Assembly: GCF_007971225.1 (NCBI RefSeq)
Contig: NZ_CP042435.1
Location: 1,677,501 to 1,741,500 of the forward strand
Reading direction: 5' to 3'
DNA: 64,000 nt
Source: Panacibacter ginsenosidivorans
Lineage (GTDB): Bacteria > Bacteroidota > Bacteroidia > Chitinophagales > Chitinophagaceae
The position numbers were made by a program, and so were the translations under genes. Shown here one piece after another: positions 25,921-33,906 of this stretch. The notes beneath the pieces were generated by a model. That model did no database searches and had not been told where the DNA came from. It saw only the letters and a list, made by a program, of their open reading frames with translations. Numbering within the stretch: position 1 is the first letter of the stretch; every line of letters starts with the position of its first letter.

Positions 25921-26106
25921 CACCGCCTGTTGTGTCACTCACTTGTGCATTCGGAAATTTGATGAACAAACTTCGAGCCTTGAGCTATGAGCCCAGAGCT
26001 ATACATAAGAGCTTGCAACTATCAGCTCATAGCTGTTTTAAAGTACAAGGGTGCGACGCAACAAAAGCTTAATACTTATTCAACAGACCGGAACATAAAA
26101 ACAAAA
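25921..26106. repeat. Intergenic inverted-repeat element, long-loop copy
   Basis: Forward module B from 25924 (GCCTGTTGTGTCACTCACTT), a loop with GAGCTATGAGC and AGCTCATAGCT words, and reverse module A from 26042. Upstream of the phe/tyr promoter. The rest of 25850-26225 holds the small lipoprotein's terminator and no gene. Confidence 0.9.
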
Positions 26107-26135
26107 AAAGCCCTCCTGTGGAAACAGGACGGCCT
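26102..26135 (-). terminator. Rho-independent terminator of the small lipoprotein
   Basis: On the minus strand GCCGTCCTGT pairs with ACAGGAGGGC and is followed by seven T residues; it lies 90 bases after the stop. Confidence 0.8.
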
Positions 26136-26225
26136 CTAACGATTGCTTGCCATATGAAAAATCTTTAACTACTCTCTGTCAGCAAGCTTGACACACAAAC
26201 CCTAACGCACAGTAGTTTTTGATAA

Positions 26226-26441
26226 TTATTTCTTCAAAGAATCAACAGTAGCTTTAGCAGAATCGCCCATAGCTTTTACTGTAGAATCAGCAGCAGAAGC
26301 TGTAGAATCAATAGCTGAAGTAGCAGCTGATGTAGTAGAATCAACTACAGCGGCAGCAGAATCAGTAGCAGTTGTAGCTGAATCACCAGAACCGCAGGCA
26401 GCAAATGCGCCAAGTGCTAAAACGAATAATACTTTTTTCAT
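26226..26441 (-). CDS. Small Ala/Ser/Thr/Asp-rich lipoprotein
   Basis: A 71-residue protein with a signal peptide and lipobox FAACG, so the mature protein of about 55 residues would be lipid-anchored. The rest is built from loosely repeated DSxxxA/VDSTxSA units with almost no aromatic residues; it could form an extended or coiled structure at the envelope. No family was recognised. It has its own terminator. Confidence 0.75.
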   Translation of the reverse strand: MKKVLFVLALGAFAACGSGDSATTATDSAAAVVDSTTSAATSAIDSTASAADSTVKAMGDSAKATVDSLKK

Positions 26442-26584
26442 TTTGAATTTTTTTGTGAGTGAATTTTGAGATTAATACAGAATTCACAAAAAGGTAACCC
26501 CCGTATAACTCTATTTTTTAAAAATTTTTTTGGTCCTGTTTTGGGTTACTTTTACGCCCCAAAAGGTATTAAAACCGGATAAAG

Positions 26585-27151
26585 GTGAAAGCTGAGATCA
26601 ACGAACAAATCTTATTACGCGGATTAGTTAACAACGATTCGAAAGCAATTGAATCTATTTATAAAGAAAATTATAACATGATTCAGGCTTTCATCCTCAA
26701 TAACAATGGCACTTACGATGACGCAAGGGATATTTTTCAGGAAGCTATGATAACGCTGTATGAAAAAGCAAAAAGCGAATCATTTGTCTTAACCTGCCAA
26801 ATAAAAACCTATGTTTATTCCGTATGCAGGAGATTATGGCTTAAACGTCTTCAACAAATGGGAAGATATGTTTCAACCGGCGAAAGCCTTGAAGAAACTG
26901 TTCCGGTAGAGGATGATCTGGAAGTTCACGAAAAGAGAAATGCAGAGTTTGCCATAATGGAAAGGGCAATGGGTAGTTTGGGCGAACCCTGTAAAAGTTT
27001 ACTTGATGCATATTATATCCGAAAGAAGGGCATGACAGAAATTGCCACAGAATTTGGATACACTAACGCTGACAATGCAAAGAATCAAAAATATAAATGC
27101 CTGATGCGTTTGAAAAAATTATTCTTTGCCCAATATAATATAGGAGAGTGA
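26585..27151 (+). CDS. Sigma-70 family (ECF-like) RNA polymerase sigma factor
   Basis: A 188-residue sigma factor with region 2 (AIESIYKENYNMIQAFILNNNGTYDDARDIFQEAMITLYEKA) and a region 4-like helix-turn-helix (KGMTEIATEFGYTNADNAKNQKYKCLMRLKKLF). Translation starts at the GTG at 26585. Its stop TGA overlaps the ATG of the next gene, so sigma factor and membrane protease are translationally coupled, the normal arrangement for a sigma/anti-sigma pair. Confidence 0.9.
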   Translation: MKAEINEQILLRGLVNNDSKAIESIYKENYNMIQAFILNNNGTYDDARDIFQEAMITLYEKAKSESFVLTCQIKTYVYSVCRRLWLKRLQQMGRYVSTGESLEETVPVEDDLEVHEKRNAEFAIMERAMGSLGEPCKSLLDAYYIRKKGMTEIATEFGYTNADNAKNQKYKCLMRLKKLFFAQYNIGE

Positions 27152-28260
27152 TGGAAGATATACTTTTACTTGAGACCATTGAGCGTTACCTGAACGGTAA
27201 TATGCTGCCCGAAGAAAAGACTTACTTCGAGCAACTACGCAAGAATACCCCTGAGATTGACCAGATGGTAGTAGAACATAAACTGTTTTTACAACAAATG
27301 GAGCATTTCTCTGAACACAAAAGCCTGAGAGAATCTTTGCATAATGCACACAATAACCTTGTTGAAAAAGGTGTGGTATATGAAGGCGGAGAAATCTCAA
27401 CCAGGGGTAAGGTTATTCAGTTGTGGGACAGGTATAAACGTGTTACTGCCATTGCAGCTTCCATTGCCGGTATTACTGCGTTGGTAATTAGTGGATTGGT
27501 TTCCTATTTTACGCCGGTAGCAAATAACAACCAACTGCAACAGTTGAGTCATGATCTAAATCAGGTTAAGCAAAATCAACAAGCTTTAGGTAAACAATTA
27601 AATGAAGTTGATTCAAAGATTCCAAAAGATGCAGAAACAATAACCAGTGGCTCGGCATTTTTAATTGATGGCAAAGGTTATCTTGTAACAAATGCACACG
27701 TACTAAAAGGTTCAGGTGCGGTTGTTGTAAACAGTAAAGGAAAAGAGTTTAATGCAAAGATCATCAACATTGATGACGCAAGCGATATAGCCATTCTAAA
27801 AATTCAGGACGAAGATTACAAACCAGTTTCTTCACTTCCTTACAGTATAAAGAAGTCAAACATAGATCTTGGAGAAGAATTGTTCACGCTTGGTTATCCA
27901 AGAGAACAGATCGTATATAATATGGGTTATCTGAGTTCAATCACAGGGTTTAATGGTGATACTTCAAGCTGCCAGATATCTTTGAGTGCAAATCCTGGAA
28001 ACTCCGGTGGGCCTGTGTTTAATAAAAATGGAGAGATCATCGGTATTCTTAGTACGAGAGAAAAAGCTGCAGAAGGTGTAGTCTTTGCTGTAAAAGCACA
28101 AGGTATTTATAAGTTGGTTGATGAATTAAGAGAATCTGATACAGCTGTTCAGCGAATAAAAATGCCGGTTAATTCGTCTATAAAAAATAAAACAAGAGTA
28201 GAACAAATCAAAGAAGTAGCAGATTGCGTTTATCTTGTAAAGGCATACACACAAAAATAG
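27151..28260 (+). CDS. Membrane-anchored trypsin-like protease with anti-sigma-like N terminus
   Basis: A 369-residue protein. Residues 1-75 (LETIERYLNGNMLPEEKTYFEQLRKN...) resemble the cytoplasmic N terminus of Bacteroidota anti-sigma and related membrane proteins. One membrane helix (about 98-120) and a Gln/Asn-rich coiled stretch lead to an HtrA/trypsin-like domain with the triad His (VTNAHVL), Asp (SDIAILK) and Ser (NPGNSGGPVF). There is no PDZ domain. Together with the coupled sigma factor it suggests a membrane device in which protease and sigma control lie in one polypeptide. The anti-sigma role is inferred from context. Confidence 0.85.
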   Translation: MEDILLLETIERYLNGNMLPEEKTYFEQLRKNTPEIDQMVVEHKLFLQQMEHFSEHKSLRESLHNAHNNLVEKGVVYEGGEISTRGKVIQLWDRYKRVTAIAASIAGITALVISGLVSYFTPVANNNQLQQLSHDLNQVKQNQQALGKQLNEVDSKIPKDAETITSGSAFLIDGKGYLVTNAHVLKGSGAVVVNSKGKEFNAKIINIDDASDIAILKIQDEDYKPVSSLPYSIKKSNIDLGEELFTLGYPREQIVYNMGYLSSITGFNGDTSSCQISLSANPGNSGGPVFNKNGEIIGILSTREKAAEGVVFAVKAQGIYKLVDELRESDTAVQRIKMPVNSSIKNKTRVEQIKEVADCVYLVKAYTQK

Positions 28261-28291
28261 TCACAGTTGGTTTAGGTGAACATACACAATG

Positions 28292-28319
28292 GCCCCGCCT
28301 GGTTAGCGGGGTCTTTTTA
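28292..28319 (+). terminator. Rho-independent terminator after the protease gene
   Basis: CCCCGC and GCGGGG flank a short loop and are followed by TCTTTTT. Confidence 0.85.
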
Positions 28320-28322
28320 TTT

Positions 28323-28468
28323 TATGAACCATAGTTCTTGTATTTCAATTAAGCTTTTGTTGCGTCGCACTCTTGTACTGTTGAATTCCTGTCAACATTA
28401 GACAGTCGACTGTCGACAGCTTTTCCAAACGCACAAGCGAGTGACACAACAGTTGATGCTATGAAATA
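28323..28468. repeat. Intergenic inverted-repeat element
   Basis: Forward arm GTTGCGTCGCACTCTTGTAC at 28360-28379, a loop that holds the palindrome GACAGTCGACTGTC, and the reverse arm GAGTGACACAAC at 28439-28450. Confidence 0.88.
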
Positions 28469-28490
28469 CAAATGCAGGTTACCAAAAAAA

Positions 28491-29390
28491 CTAAGCCCAA
28501 AGATTAGAAGGATACTCACCGGACGCAACAAGTGCATCGATACTTGCCTGTACAATTGGCGCGTCTTCTTTGTAGGTAACGCCAAACCATTTGGCGCTGG
28601 TAGGAACAATTTCTATAATGCCACGGCCCGATTTTATATAATGATCTGCCATACGTGGTATAAGAAATTCTGCTTTAAGATTTTGCAGGTTTGCTTTAAG
28701 AAACTTATCAAACTCTTCTTCACACATTTTGATATATTCAGGAGTATAGCAAAAGATGTTCATACTAACCTTGGTTTCCGGAGCCAATTCAGTTAGTTCG
28801 CCATTCTCTTCATAAACGATCTTATCTTCCTTTTTGTAAATGGTAAGGCGTTCATCAATACCCTGCATTTCATTTTTACTGTTTATAGAAATAACACCAC
28901 GGCTTACACTGCCATGATCGCTGAGCGTGTTTACCAACTCATAACCTATAACAGCAAAATGTTTATCAGTGCATTTGCTTGTAATAAAATCATATGCTTT
29001 TACAAATGAGTCTTTACCATAAAAATCATCGGCATTAATAACTGCAAATGGTTCTTTCACTTCATCTTTGCAGCATAATACAGCATGCGCAGTACCCCAT
29101 GGTTTTACGCGGTCTGCCGGTATCACATGATTACCTGTAAATGAATCGAGCTGCTGGTAAACATAAGCCGTTTGTATTTTTCCTTTTAGCTTAGGTTCAA
29201 AAATAGCTTTAAAATCGTCGGCAAAGTCTTTGCGTATAATAAAAACAACTTTTGTAAATCCCGCTGCTATGGCGTCATAAATAGAATACTCCATAATAGT
29301 CTCGCCGGAAGGGCCAAATCCCTGGATTTGTTTCATACTGCCATAGCGGCTTGCCATTCCCGCAGCTAGAATAACTAAAGTTGGTTGCAT
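28491..29390 (-). CDS. Sugar-phosphate nucleotidyltransferase
   Basis: A 299-residue enzyme of the glucose-1-phosphate nucleotidyltransferase fold. The nucleotide-binding motif LAAGMASRYGSMKQIQGFGP is near the N terminus and the metal-binding INADDFYG follows. It likely makes an NDP-sugar for cell-surface glycans, but the substrate cannot be read from the sequence. It is divergent from the ACC deaminase-like gene. Confidence 0.85.
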   Translation of the reverse strand: MQPTLVILAAGMASRYGSMKQIQGFGPSGETIMEYSIYDAIAAGFTKVVFIIRKDFADDFKAIFEPKLKGKIQTAYVYQQLDSFTGNHVIPADRVKPWGTAHAVLCCKDEVKEPFAVINADDFYGKDSFVKAYDFITSKCTDKHFAVIGYELVNTLSDHGSVSRGVISINSKNEMQGIDERLTIYKKEDKIVYEENGELTELAPETKVSMNIFCYTPEYIKMCEEEFDKFLKANLQNLKAEFLIPRMADHYIKSGRGIIEIVPTSAKWFGVTYKEDAPIVQASIDALVASGEYPSNLWA

Positions 29391-29461
29391 ATTAATAATT
29401 TAGAATTTTGCGAAACTAAATGTTTCAGCTTAGAAACGAATAATTATAAAGTAAATTATTC

Positions 29462-30364
29462 ATGATGGAAGTTAGTATTCATTTAGAAAAAATTATTACT
29501 CAACCGATTGAGGTTAATTGGCTGCACAGTAATAATACAAAGCTTAATGTATTAAGACTTGACTTAATACATCCTGTAATAAGCGGCAATAAATGGTTTA
29601 AACTGAAATATTATTTGGCAACTGCCTTAGCAAACAAATCAGCGTCAATAGGCACTTTTGGAGGTGCTTATTCCAATCATATTGTTGCAGTTGCCTATGC
29701 CTGTAAAACCTCAGGCATAAACAGCATTGGCATTATAAGAGGCGAAGAGCCGTCTGTTTTATCTGATACTTTACTGGATGCGAAACATTATGGAATGAAG
29801 TTGCATTTTGTAAACCGTGCAGCCTATAGAGATACCGAAATTATAAAACAACATTTTGAGGATACTTACTGGATAGAAGAAGGTGGTTATGGTACAGAAG
29901 GGGTAAAAGGGGCGGCTGAAATATTAGCATTCGCAAAAAACAGCCAAAACTATTCACATATTATTTGTGCTGTGGGAACCGGAACAATGATGGCCGGCAT
30001 TATACAATCTGCACAATCGCATCAAACTATTATTGGCATAAGTACCATGAAAGGAAATTTTGCTCTACATGAAAAAGTAAAGAACCTGCTTGACGACAAA
30101 AACCAAAACAATAAGTATAAAATTATGCATGAATATCATTTCGGTGGTTATGCAAAACACCCTTCCCAACTATTGCAATTCATGAACGAAACATGGCAAC
30201 ATCAGCAATTACCCACTGATATTGTGTATACGGCAAAAGCTTTTTATGCGACTAAGCAAATGATCTTAGAAAATACTATACCCAAGGGCAGTAACGTTTT
30301 AATGATTCACAGCGGTGGCTTACAGGGCAACAGGTCTTTGCCTGACAATACACTTCTGTTTTAA
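29462..30364 (+). CDS. PLP-dependent ACC deaminase / D-cysteine desulfhydrase-like enzyme
   Basis: A 300-residue enzyme of PLP fold type II. The PLP lysine and flanks are in ISGNKWFKLKYYL, followed by TFGGAYSNHIVAVAYA and the phosphate-binding AVGTGTMMAG. The family includes 1-aminocyclopropane-1-carboxylate deaminase and D-cysteine desulfhydrase; most bacterial members act on D-cysteine, so ACC activity should not be assumed. Two adjacent ATG codons lie at 29462 and 29465. Confidence 0.88.
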   Translation: MMEVSIHLEKIITQPIEVNWLHSNNTKLNVLRLDLIHPVISGNKWFKLKYYLATALANKSASIGTFGGAYSNHIVAVAYACKTSGINSIGIIRGEEPSVLSDTLLDAKHYGMKLHFVNRAAYRDTEIIKQHFEDTYWIEEGGYGTEGVKGAAEILAFAKNSQNYSHIICAVGTGTMMAGIIQSAQSHQTIIGISTMKGNFALHEKVKNLLDDKNQNNKYKIMHEYHFGGYAKHPSQLLQFMNETWQHQQLPTDIVYTAKAFYATKQMILENTIPKGSNVLMIHSGGLQGNRSLPDNTLLF

Positions 30365-30374
30365 TCAACGCCGC

Positions 30375-30382
30375 TATATTTG
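30375..30382 (+). promoter_or_regulatory. Bacteroidota -7 promoter box
   Basis: TATATTTG matches TAnnTTTG exactly and lies 20 bases before the ATG of the next gene, just after the stop of the ACC deaminase-like gene. Confidence 0.55.
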
Positions 30383-30401
30383 CAACCAATTCAGCAAAAC
30401 A

Positions 30402-31220
30402 ATGAATCGGATCTCCTTATCACTACTTATAACTATCACTTTCTTTGTAACCGGACATGCCCAGAATCCCTTGCCCGATTTTTCTGCTGAAGATCTGGGC
30501 AGTAGTAAAGTTCGCATTTCATGGGTGAATTCTTTTGGCGATAATTGTATACAACTGATGGTCCAATCATCCTACGACAGTGTGAAAAATTTCAAAACTA
30601 TCTTTTCAACCGAATCTCCGCAACTGCCACAGAATGGATTTGTGTATACATTACCTTATCCCACAGCCAAACTATATTTCAGGGTATTTTATATTCTCTA
30701 TGGCAACGCTTATTATTTTACAAAAGCAGAACGTCCTATACTAGCCATTTATAATGAGCCCGGAACTGAAACTAAAGTAGCCGAGCAGAAAATAGATCCC
30801 ATCCGTATTATTACAATCAGGGCAAAAGATTCTGTAGTTGCGCAGATGGGTTATGCAGATTACTGGAAATTTAAAGACTCTGTAAACAGGAACACAAAAG
30901 ATACATTGTTTGTTTTATCAGGAGACCAGGTATTGATAAAACCATTTAACCCGGAAAATTATTTTCACCCCTCGATCTATGTGGTAACAAACAAAGATGG
31001 CTTTGTTACAGTTAAATTACCAGAAGCAATGCATAAAAATTATAAGATTGTTTTCTTAACCATGGAGAATGAAAAGCTGTTTACCATTAACCACATTGCT
31101 GACACGGAACTTGTTATTGATAAAACAAATTTCATACATGCAGGATGGTTCAAATTCGAATTGTATGAAGACAATAAACTAAAGGAGAAGAACAAAATAT
31201 TATTGCAAAGAGATTTTTGA
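30402..31220 (+). CDS. Secreted protein of unknown function
   Basis: A 272-residue protein with a signal peptide ending in GHAQ. The first 100 residues resemble a fibronectin-like beta domain (VRISWVNSFGDNCIQLMVQSS). The C-terminal part has KIVFLTMENEKLFTINHI, often seen in Bacteroidota surface proteins. I use the ATG at 30402, which starts the signal peptide and follows a promoter box, rather than the longer frame from 30315 that overlaps the previous gene. Confidence 0.75.
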   Translation: MNRISLSLLITITFFVTGHAQNPLPDFSAEDLGSSKVRISWVNSFGDNCIQLMVQSSYDSVKNFKTIFSTESPQLPQNGFVYTLPYPTAKLYFRVFYILYGNAYYFTKAERPILAIYNEPGTETKVAEQKIDPIRIITIRAKDSVVAQMGYADYWKFKDSVNRNTKDTLFVLSGDQVLIKPFNPENYFHPSIYVVTNKDGFVTVKLPEAMHKNYKIVFLTMENEKLFTINHIADTELVIDKTNFIHAGWFKFELYEDNKLKEKNKILLQRDF

Positions 31221-31237
31221 TTTAGTTGGTAAGAATT

Positions 31238-31292
31238 TTTTTGAGCCCGGCTGAAGAATAAGATTAGACTTCGTTGCGTCGCACTCGTGTAC
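31238..31292. repeat. Repeat family arm, forward (full module A)
   Basis: TTTTTTTGAGCCCGGCTGAA, then the arm GTTGCGTCGCACTCGTGTAC. It lies 3' of lipB; the opposite, truncated arm is at 32105 beyond the lipB start. Confidence 0.88.
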
Positions 31293-31321
31293 TTCCATTC
31301 ATATATTCAGCAGAAATACAG

Positions 31322-32002
31322 TTAAACAAACTCTGCATCAAATACTTTCTCAAAATTCTTTCTTACTTTTTCTTTTACTTCTTCCATTGAAACAGCGTAG
31401 CCCAATTCTTTTTCCAGCGAAGTAACTTTTTTATCATGTATTCCACATGGAATAATGTGATCAAAATAAGAAAGATCTGTATTTACATTAAACGCAAAAC
31501 CGTGCATGGTAACCCACCTGCTGCAACGTATGCCCATTGCACATATTTTTCTTTCTTTTCCTTTTGTCTGTGGTTCAATCCAAACACCTGTTTCGCCAGC
31601 ACTTCTCTCACCATGTAGTCCATATTCTGCCATGGTAAGTATAATAATTTCTTCAAGACTTCTTAAATACCAGCCAAGATCAGTTTTAAATTGATCAAGA
31701 TCAAAAACCGGATAACCAACCAATTGCCCTTTGCCATGAAAAGTTATATCTCCTCCCCTGTTTATATGAAAATATTCAACACCTTTCTCTTTCCGGTCGG
31801 TTTCATTGATCAAAATATTTTCGGCTTTTCCATTTTTTCCTAAAGTATAAACAGGAAAGTGCTCGGTAAACAAGAGATAATTATCGGGTATTATTTGCTG
31901 TTGCTTTAGCAGCACACTTTGCTTAAGAAGGTTTTCCTGGTAATCCCATACTTCTTTATAGTGTCTTTCACCAATATCCTGCAGTACAACTTTTTTAGGC
32001 AT
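31322..32002 (-). CDS. lipB: Octanoyltransferase (lipoate biosynthesis)
   Basis: LipB transfers octanoyl groups from acyl carrier protein to lipoyl domains of 2-oxoacid dehydrogenases and the glycine cleavage H protein. The 226-residue enzyme has the RGGDITFHGKGQLVGYPVFDL motif, the KICAMGIRCSRWVTMHGFAFN segment with the conserved Lys, and the catalytic Cys in IIPCGI. The ATG at 32002 is preferred over a TTG three codons upstream. No lipA is in the window. Confidence 0.94.
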   Translation of the reverse strand: MPKKVVLQDIGERHYKEVWDYQENLLKQSVLLKQQQIIPDNYLLFTEHFPVYTLGKNGKAENILINETDRKEKGVEYFHINRGGDITFHGKGQLVGYPVFDLDQFKTDLGWYLRSLEEIIILTMAEYGLHGERSAGETGVWIEPQTKGKERKICAMGIRCSRWVTMHGFAFNVNTDLSYFDHIIPCGIHDKKVTSLEKELGYAVSMEEVKEKVRKNFEKVFDAEFV

Positions 32003-32104
32003 AAGCTGCAAAGTTAGCTGCCTTTACCAAATGTTTTAAAATGTAATAGCGTTTTAGAAATGTTGAGGTGCCTTTGTTTAATCATTGCCCTGAACGATGA
32101 ATTG

Positions 32105-32130
32105 CTTGCGACGCAACCGGCGATGCCATA
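32105..32130. repeat. Truncated reverse repeat arm
   Basis: TTGCGACGCAACCGGCGATG: only the inner part of the arm is preserved, joined to a module-B-like end GGCGATGCCATAAAA. Confidence 0.65.
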
Positions 32131-32228
32131 AAAAATGCAGCTGGTATCAAAAAACAAATGCAGCCGGATAGCTGCATTTATTTTTTTGTGAGATCGGGAA
32201 ACAAACAAACTATATAAACAATACGTAA

Positions 32229-33752
32229 CTAAAACACCAAAGGTTGGTATTGTTGTAATAAAGTTACAGCCTCATCTTTACTTTCCAGCAGTGAGTGGCC
32301 GGTTAGAAACTCATCAACCTGTCTTGCGCATTCACGACCTTCGCTGATTGCCCAAACCACCAGGCTTTGTCCACGGCGCATATCCCCACAGGCAAATATT
32401 TTAGAAATATTAGATTGGTATTCCTTTTCTGTAGCTTTTACATTGCCCTTTTCATCCAGCTCTACACCAATTTCTTCCAGCATTCCTTCATGTTGTGGGT
32501 GTATAAAACCCATAGCTAATAAAGCCAGTTCACAAGGCATTTCTCTTTCACTGCCTTCCCTTTCCACGAAGTTTGCAGGCCTGCCATCTTCAGTTATCTT
32601 CCATTCAAGATCCACGATCCTTAATGCTTTCAGGTTTCCATTTTCATCACCAACAAAGGCTTTCGTGGCTATAGCCCAGTGCCTTTCAGCTCCTTCTTCA
32701 TGCGAAGAAGAAGTTTTCAAAGTCATAGGGTAAGTTGGCCACGGCATAAATGATGTTCTTGTAGCAGAAGGCTTTGGTAATAATTCAAATTGTGTTACAG
32801 ATATAGCACCTTGACGGTTGGAAGTTCCAACGCAATCACTCCCCGTATCACCACCACCTATTACCACAACATTTTTTCCGGTAGCTTTTAACTCTTCTGA
32901 AATGATGTTGCTTTCAATATCGGCATTTGCAAGCGGATCTTTACCGGCAACACGTTTATTTTGCTGCTTCAGAAATTCCATTGCAGGATAAATACCTTTT
33001 AAGTTACGGCCGGCAATATTTAAATCTCTTGGAGATGTTGAGCCACCAGCCAACACAATTGCATTATACTCCCGAAGTAAATCATTAACACTTACATTTA
33101 CACCCACATTTGCATTGCATTTAAACACTACACCTTCTTCTTCCATTAATGTAATACGTCTGTCGATTACCCATTTTTCTAATTTAAAATCCGGAATACC
33201 ATAACGCAACAAACCACCCGGCGCATCATCTCTTTCGTAAACTGTAACCAGGTGGCCGGCATAATTCAATTGCGCAGCAGCAGCCAACCCCGCAGGGCCC
33301 GAACCAACCACAGCAACCTTTTTACCGGTACGTAAATTAGGTTTGCGTGCCTTAACCAGTTTTTGTTCGAAAGCTATTTCAATAATATGCCTTTCAATTT
33401 CTTCAATCGCTACCGGCGGCTGATTAATACCAAGCACACAAGCACTCTCGCAAGGTGCAGGACAAATGCGACCAGTAAATTCAGGAAAGTTATTTGTTGA
33501 TGTAAGAATATCATAAGCTTCTTTCCAGTTCTTATCATACACTGCATCATTAAATTCAGGAATCACATTTCCAAGCGGGCAACCGCTATGACAAAATGGA
33601 ACGCCGCAGTTCATGCAGCGTGCTGCCTGCTGGTTCAGCATTTGATCGCTAAAACGTTCAATAAATTCTTTGTAATCATGCACACGTTCCTGCACCGCTC
33701 GCTTTGCAGGCAACTCTCTTGTAAATTCTAAAAAACCTGTTGGCTTACCCAT
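32229..33752 (-). CDS. gltD: Glutamate synthase small subunit
   Basis: GltD passes electrons from NAD(P)H to the large subunit for glutamate synthesis from glutamine and 2-oxoglutarate. The 507-residue protein has a cysteine-rich N terminus for iron-sulfur clusters (CMNCGVPFCHSGCPLGN; CPAPCESACVLGI), the FAD motif VVGSGPAGLAAAAQL and the nucleotide motif VVIGGGDTGSDCVG. It follows gltB on the same strand, with a repeat hairpin in the 150-base gap. Confidence 0.95.
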   Translation of the reverse strand: MGKPTGFLEFTRELPAKRAVQERVHDYKEFIERFSDQMLNQQAARCMNCGVPFCHSGCPLGNVIPEFNDAVYDKNWKEAYDILTSTNNFPEFTGRICPAPCESACVLGINQPPVAIEEIERHIIEIAFEQKLVKARKPNLRTGKKVAVVGSGPAGLAAAAQLNYAGHLVTVYERDDAPGGLLRYGIPDFKLEKWVIDRRITLMEEEGVVFKCNANVGVNVSVNDLLREYNAIVLAGGSTSPRDLNIAGRNLKGIYPAMEFLKQQNKRVAGKDPLANADIESNIISEELKATGKNVVVIGGGDTGSDCVGTSNRQGAISVTQFELLPKPSATRTSFMPWPTYPMTLKTSSSHEEGAERHWAIATKAFVGDENGNLKALRIVDLEWKITEDGRPANFVEREGSEREMPCELALLAMGFIHPQHEGMLEEIGVELDEKGNVKATEKEYQSNISKIFACGDMRRGQSLVVWAISEGRECARQVDEFLTGHSLLESKDEAVTLLQQYQPLVF

Positions 33753-33790
33753 CTTCAGTATATAGTTTGAAGTTTACAGTTTATTATTTT

Positions 33791-33900
33791 CTTGAACCCG
33801 GCTTTTGTAATTCCATTAAGCTATCGTTGCGTCGCACTCTTGTGCTTTCTGTTCAATATTGATCTGAACGTTGAAGTGAGTGACGCAACAGGCGATGCTC
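33791..33900. repeat. Compact inverted-repeat element between gltB and gltD
   Basis: Forward arm GTTGCGTCGCACTCTTGTGC, a loop with GTTCAATATTGATCTGAAC (itself an inverted repeat) and the reverse arm GTGAGTGACGCAAC, ending in AGGCGATGC. The module-A tail with GAACCCGGC starts at 33793. Confidence 0.9.
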
Positions 33901-33906
33901 AAAGAA

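Noticed and set aside
25708-25962. Plus-strand frame opposite the pheA leader
   Set aside because: The strong signals (promoter, leader peptide, terminator) are on the minus strand; the plus frame is a shadow ending in a repeat.
29462-30364. Firm call as ACC deaminase
   Set aside because: The family also contains D-cysteine desulfhydrases and the deciding residues cannot be judged safely by eye.
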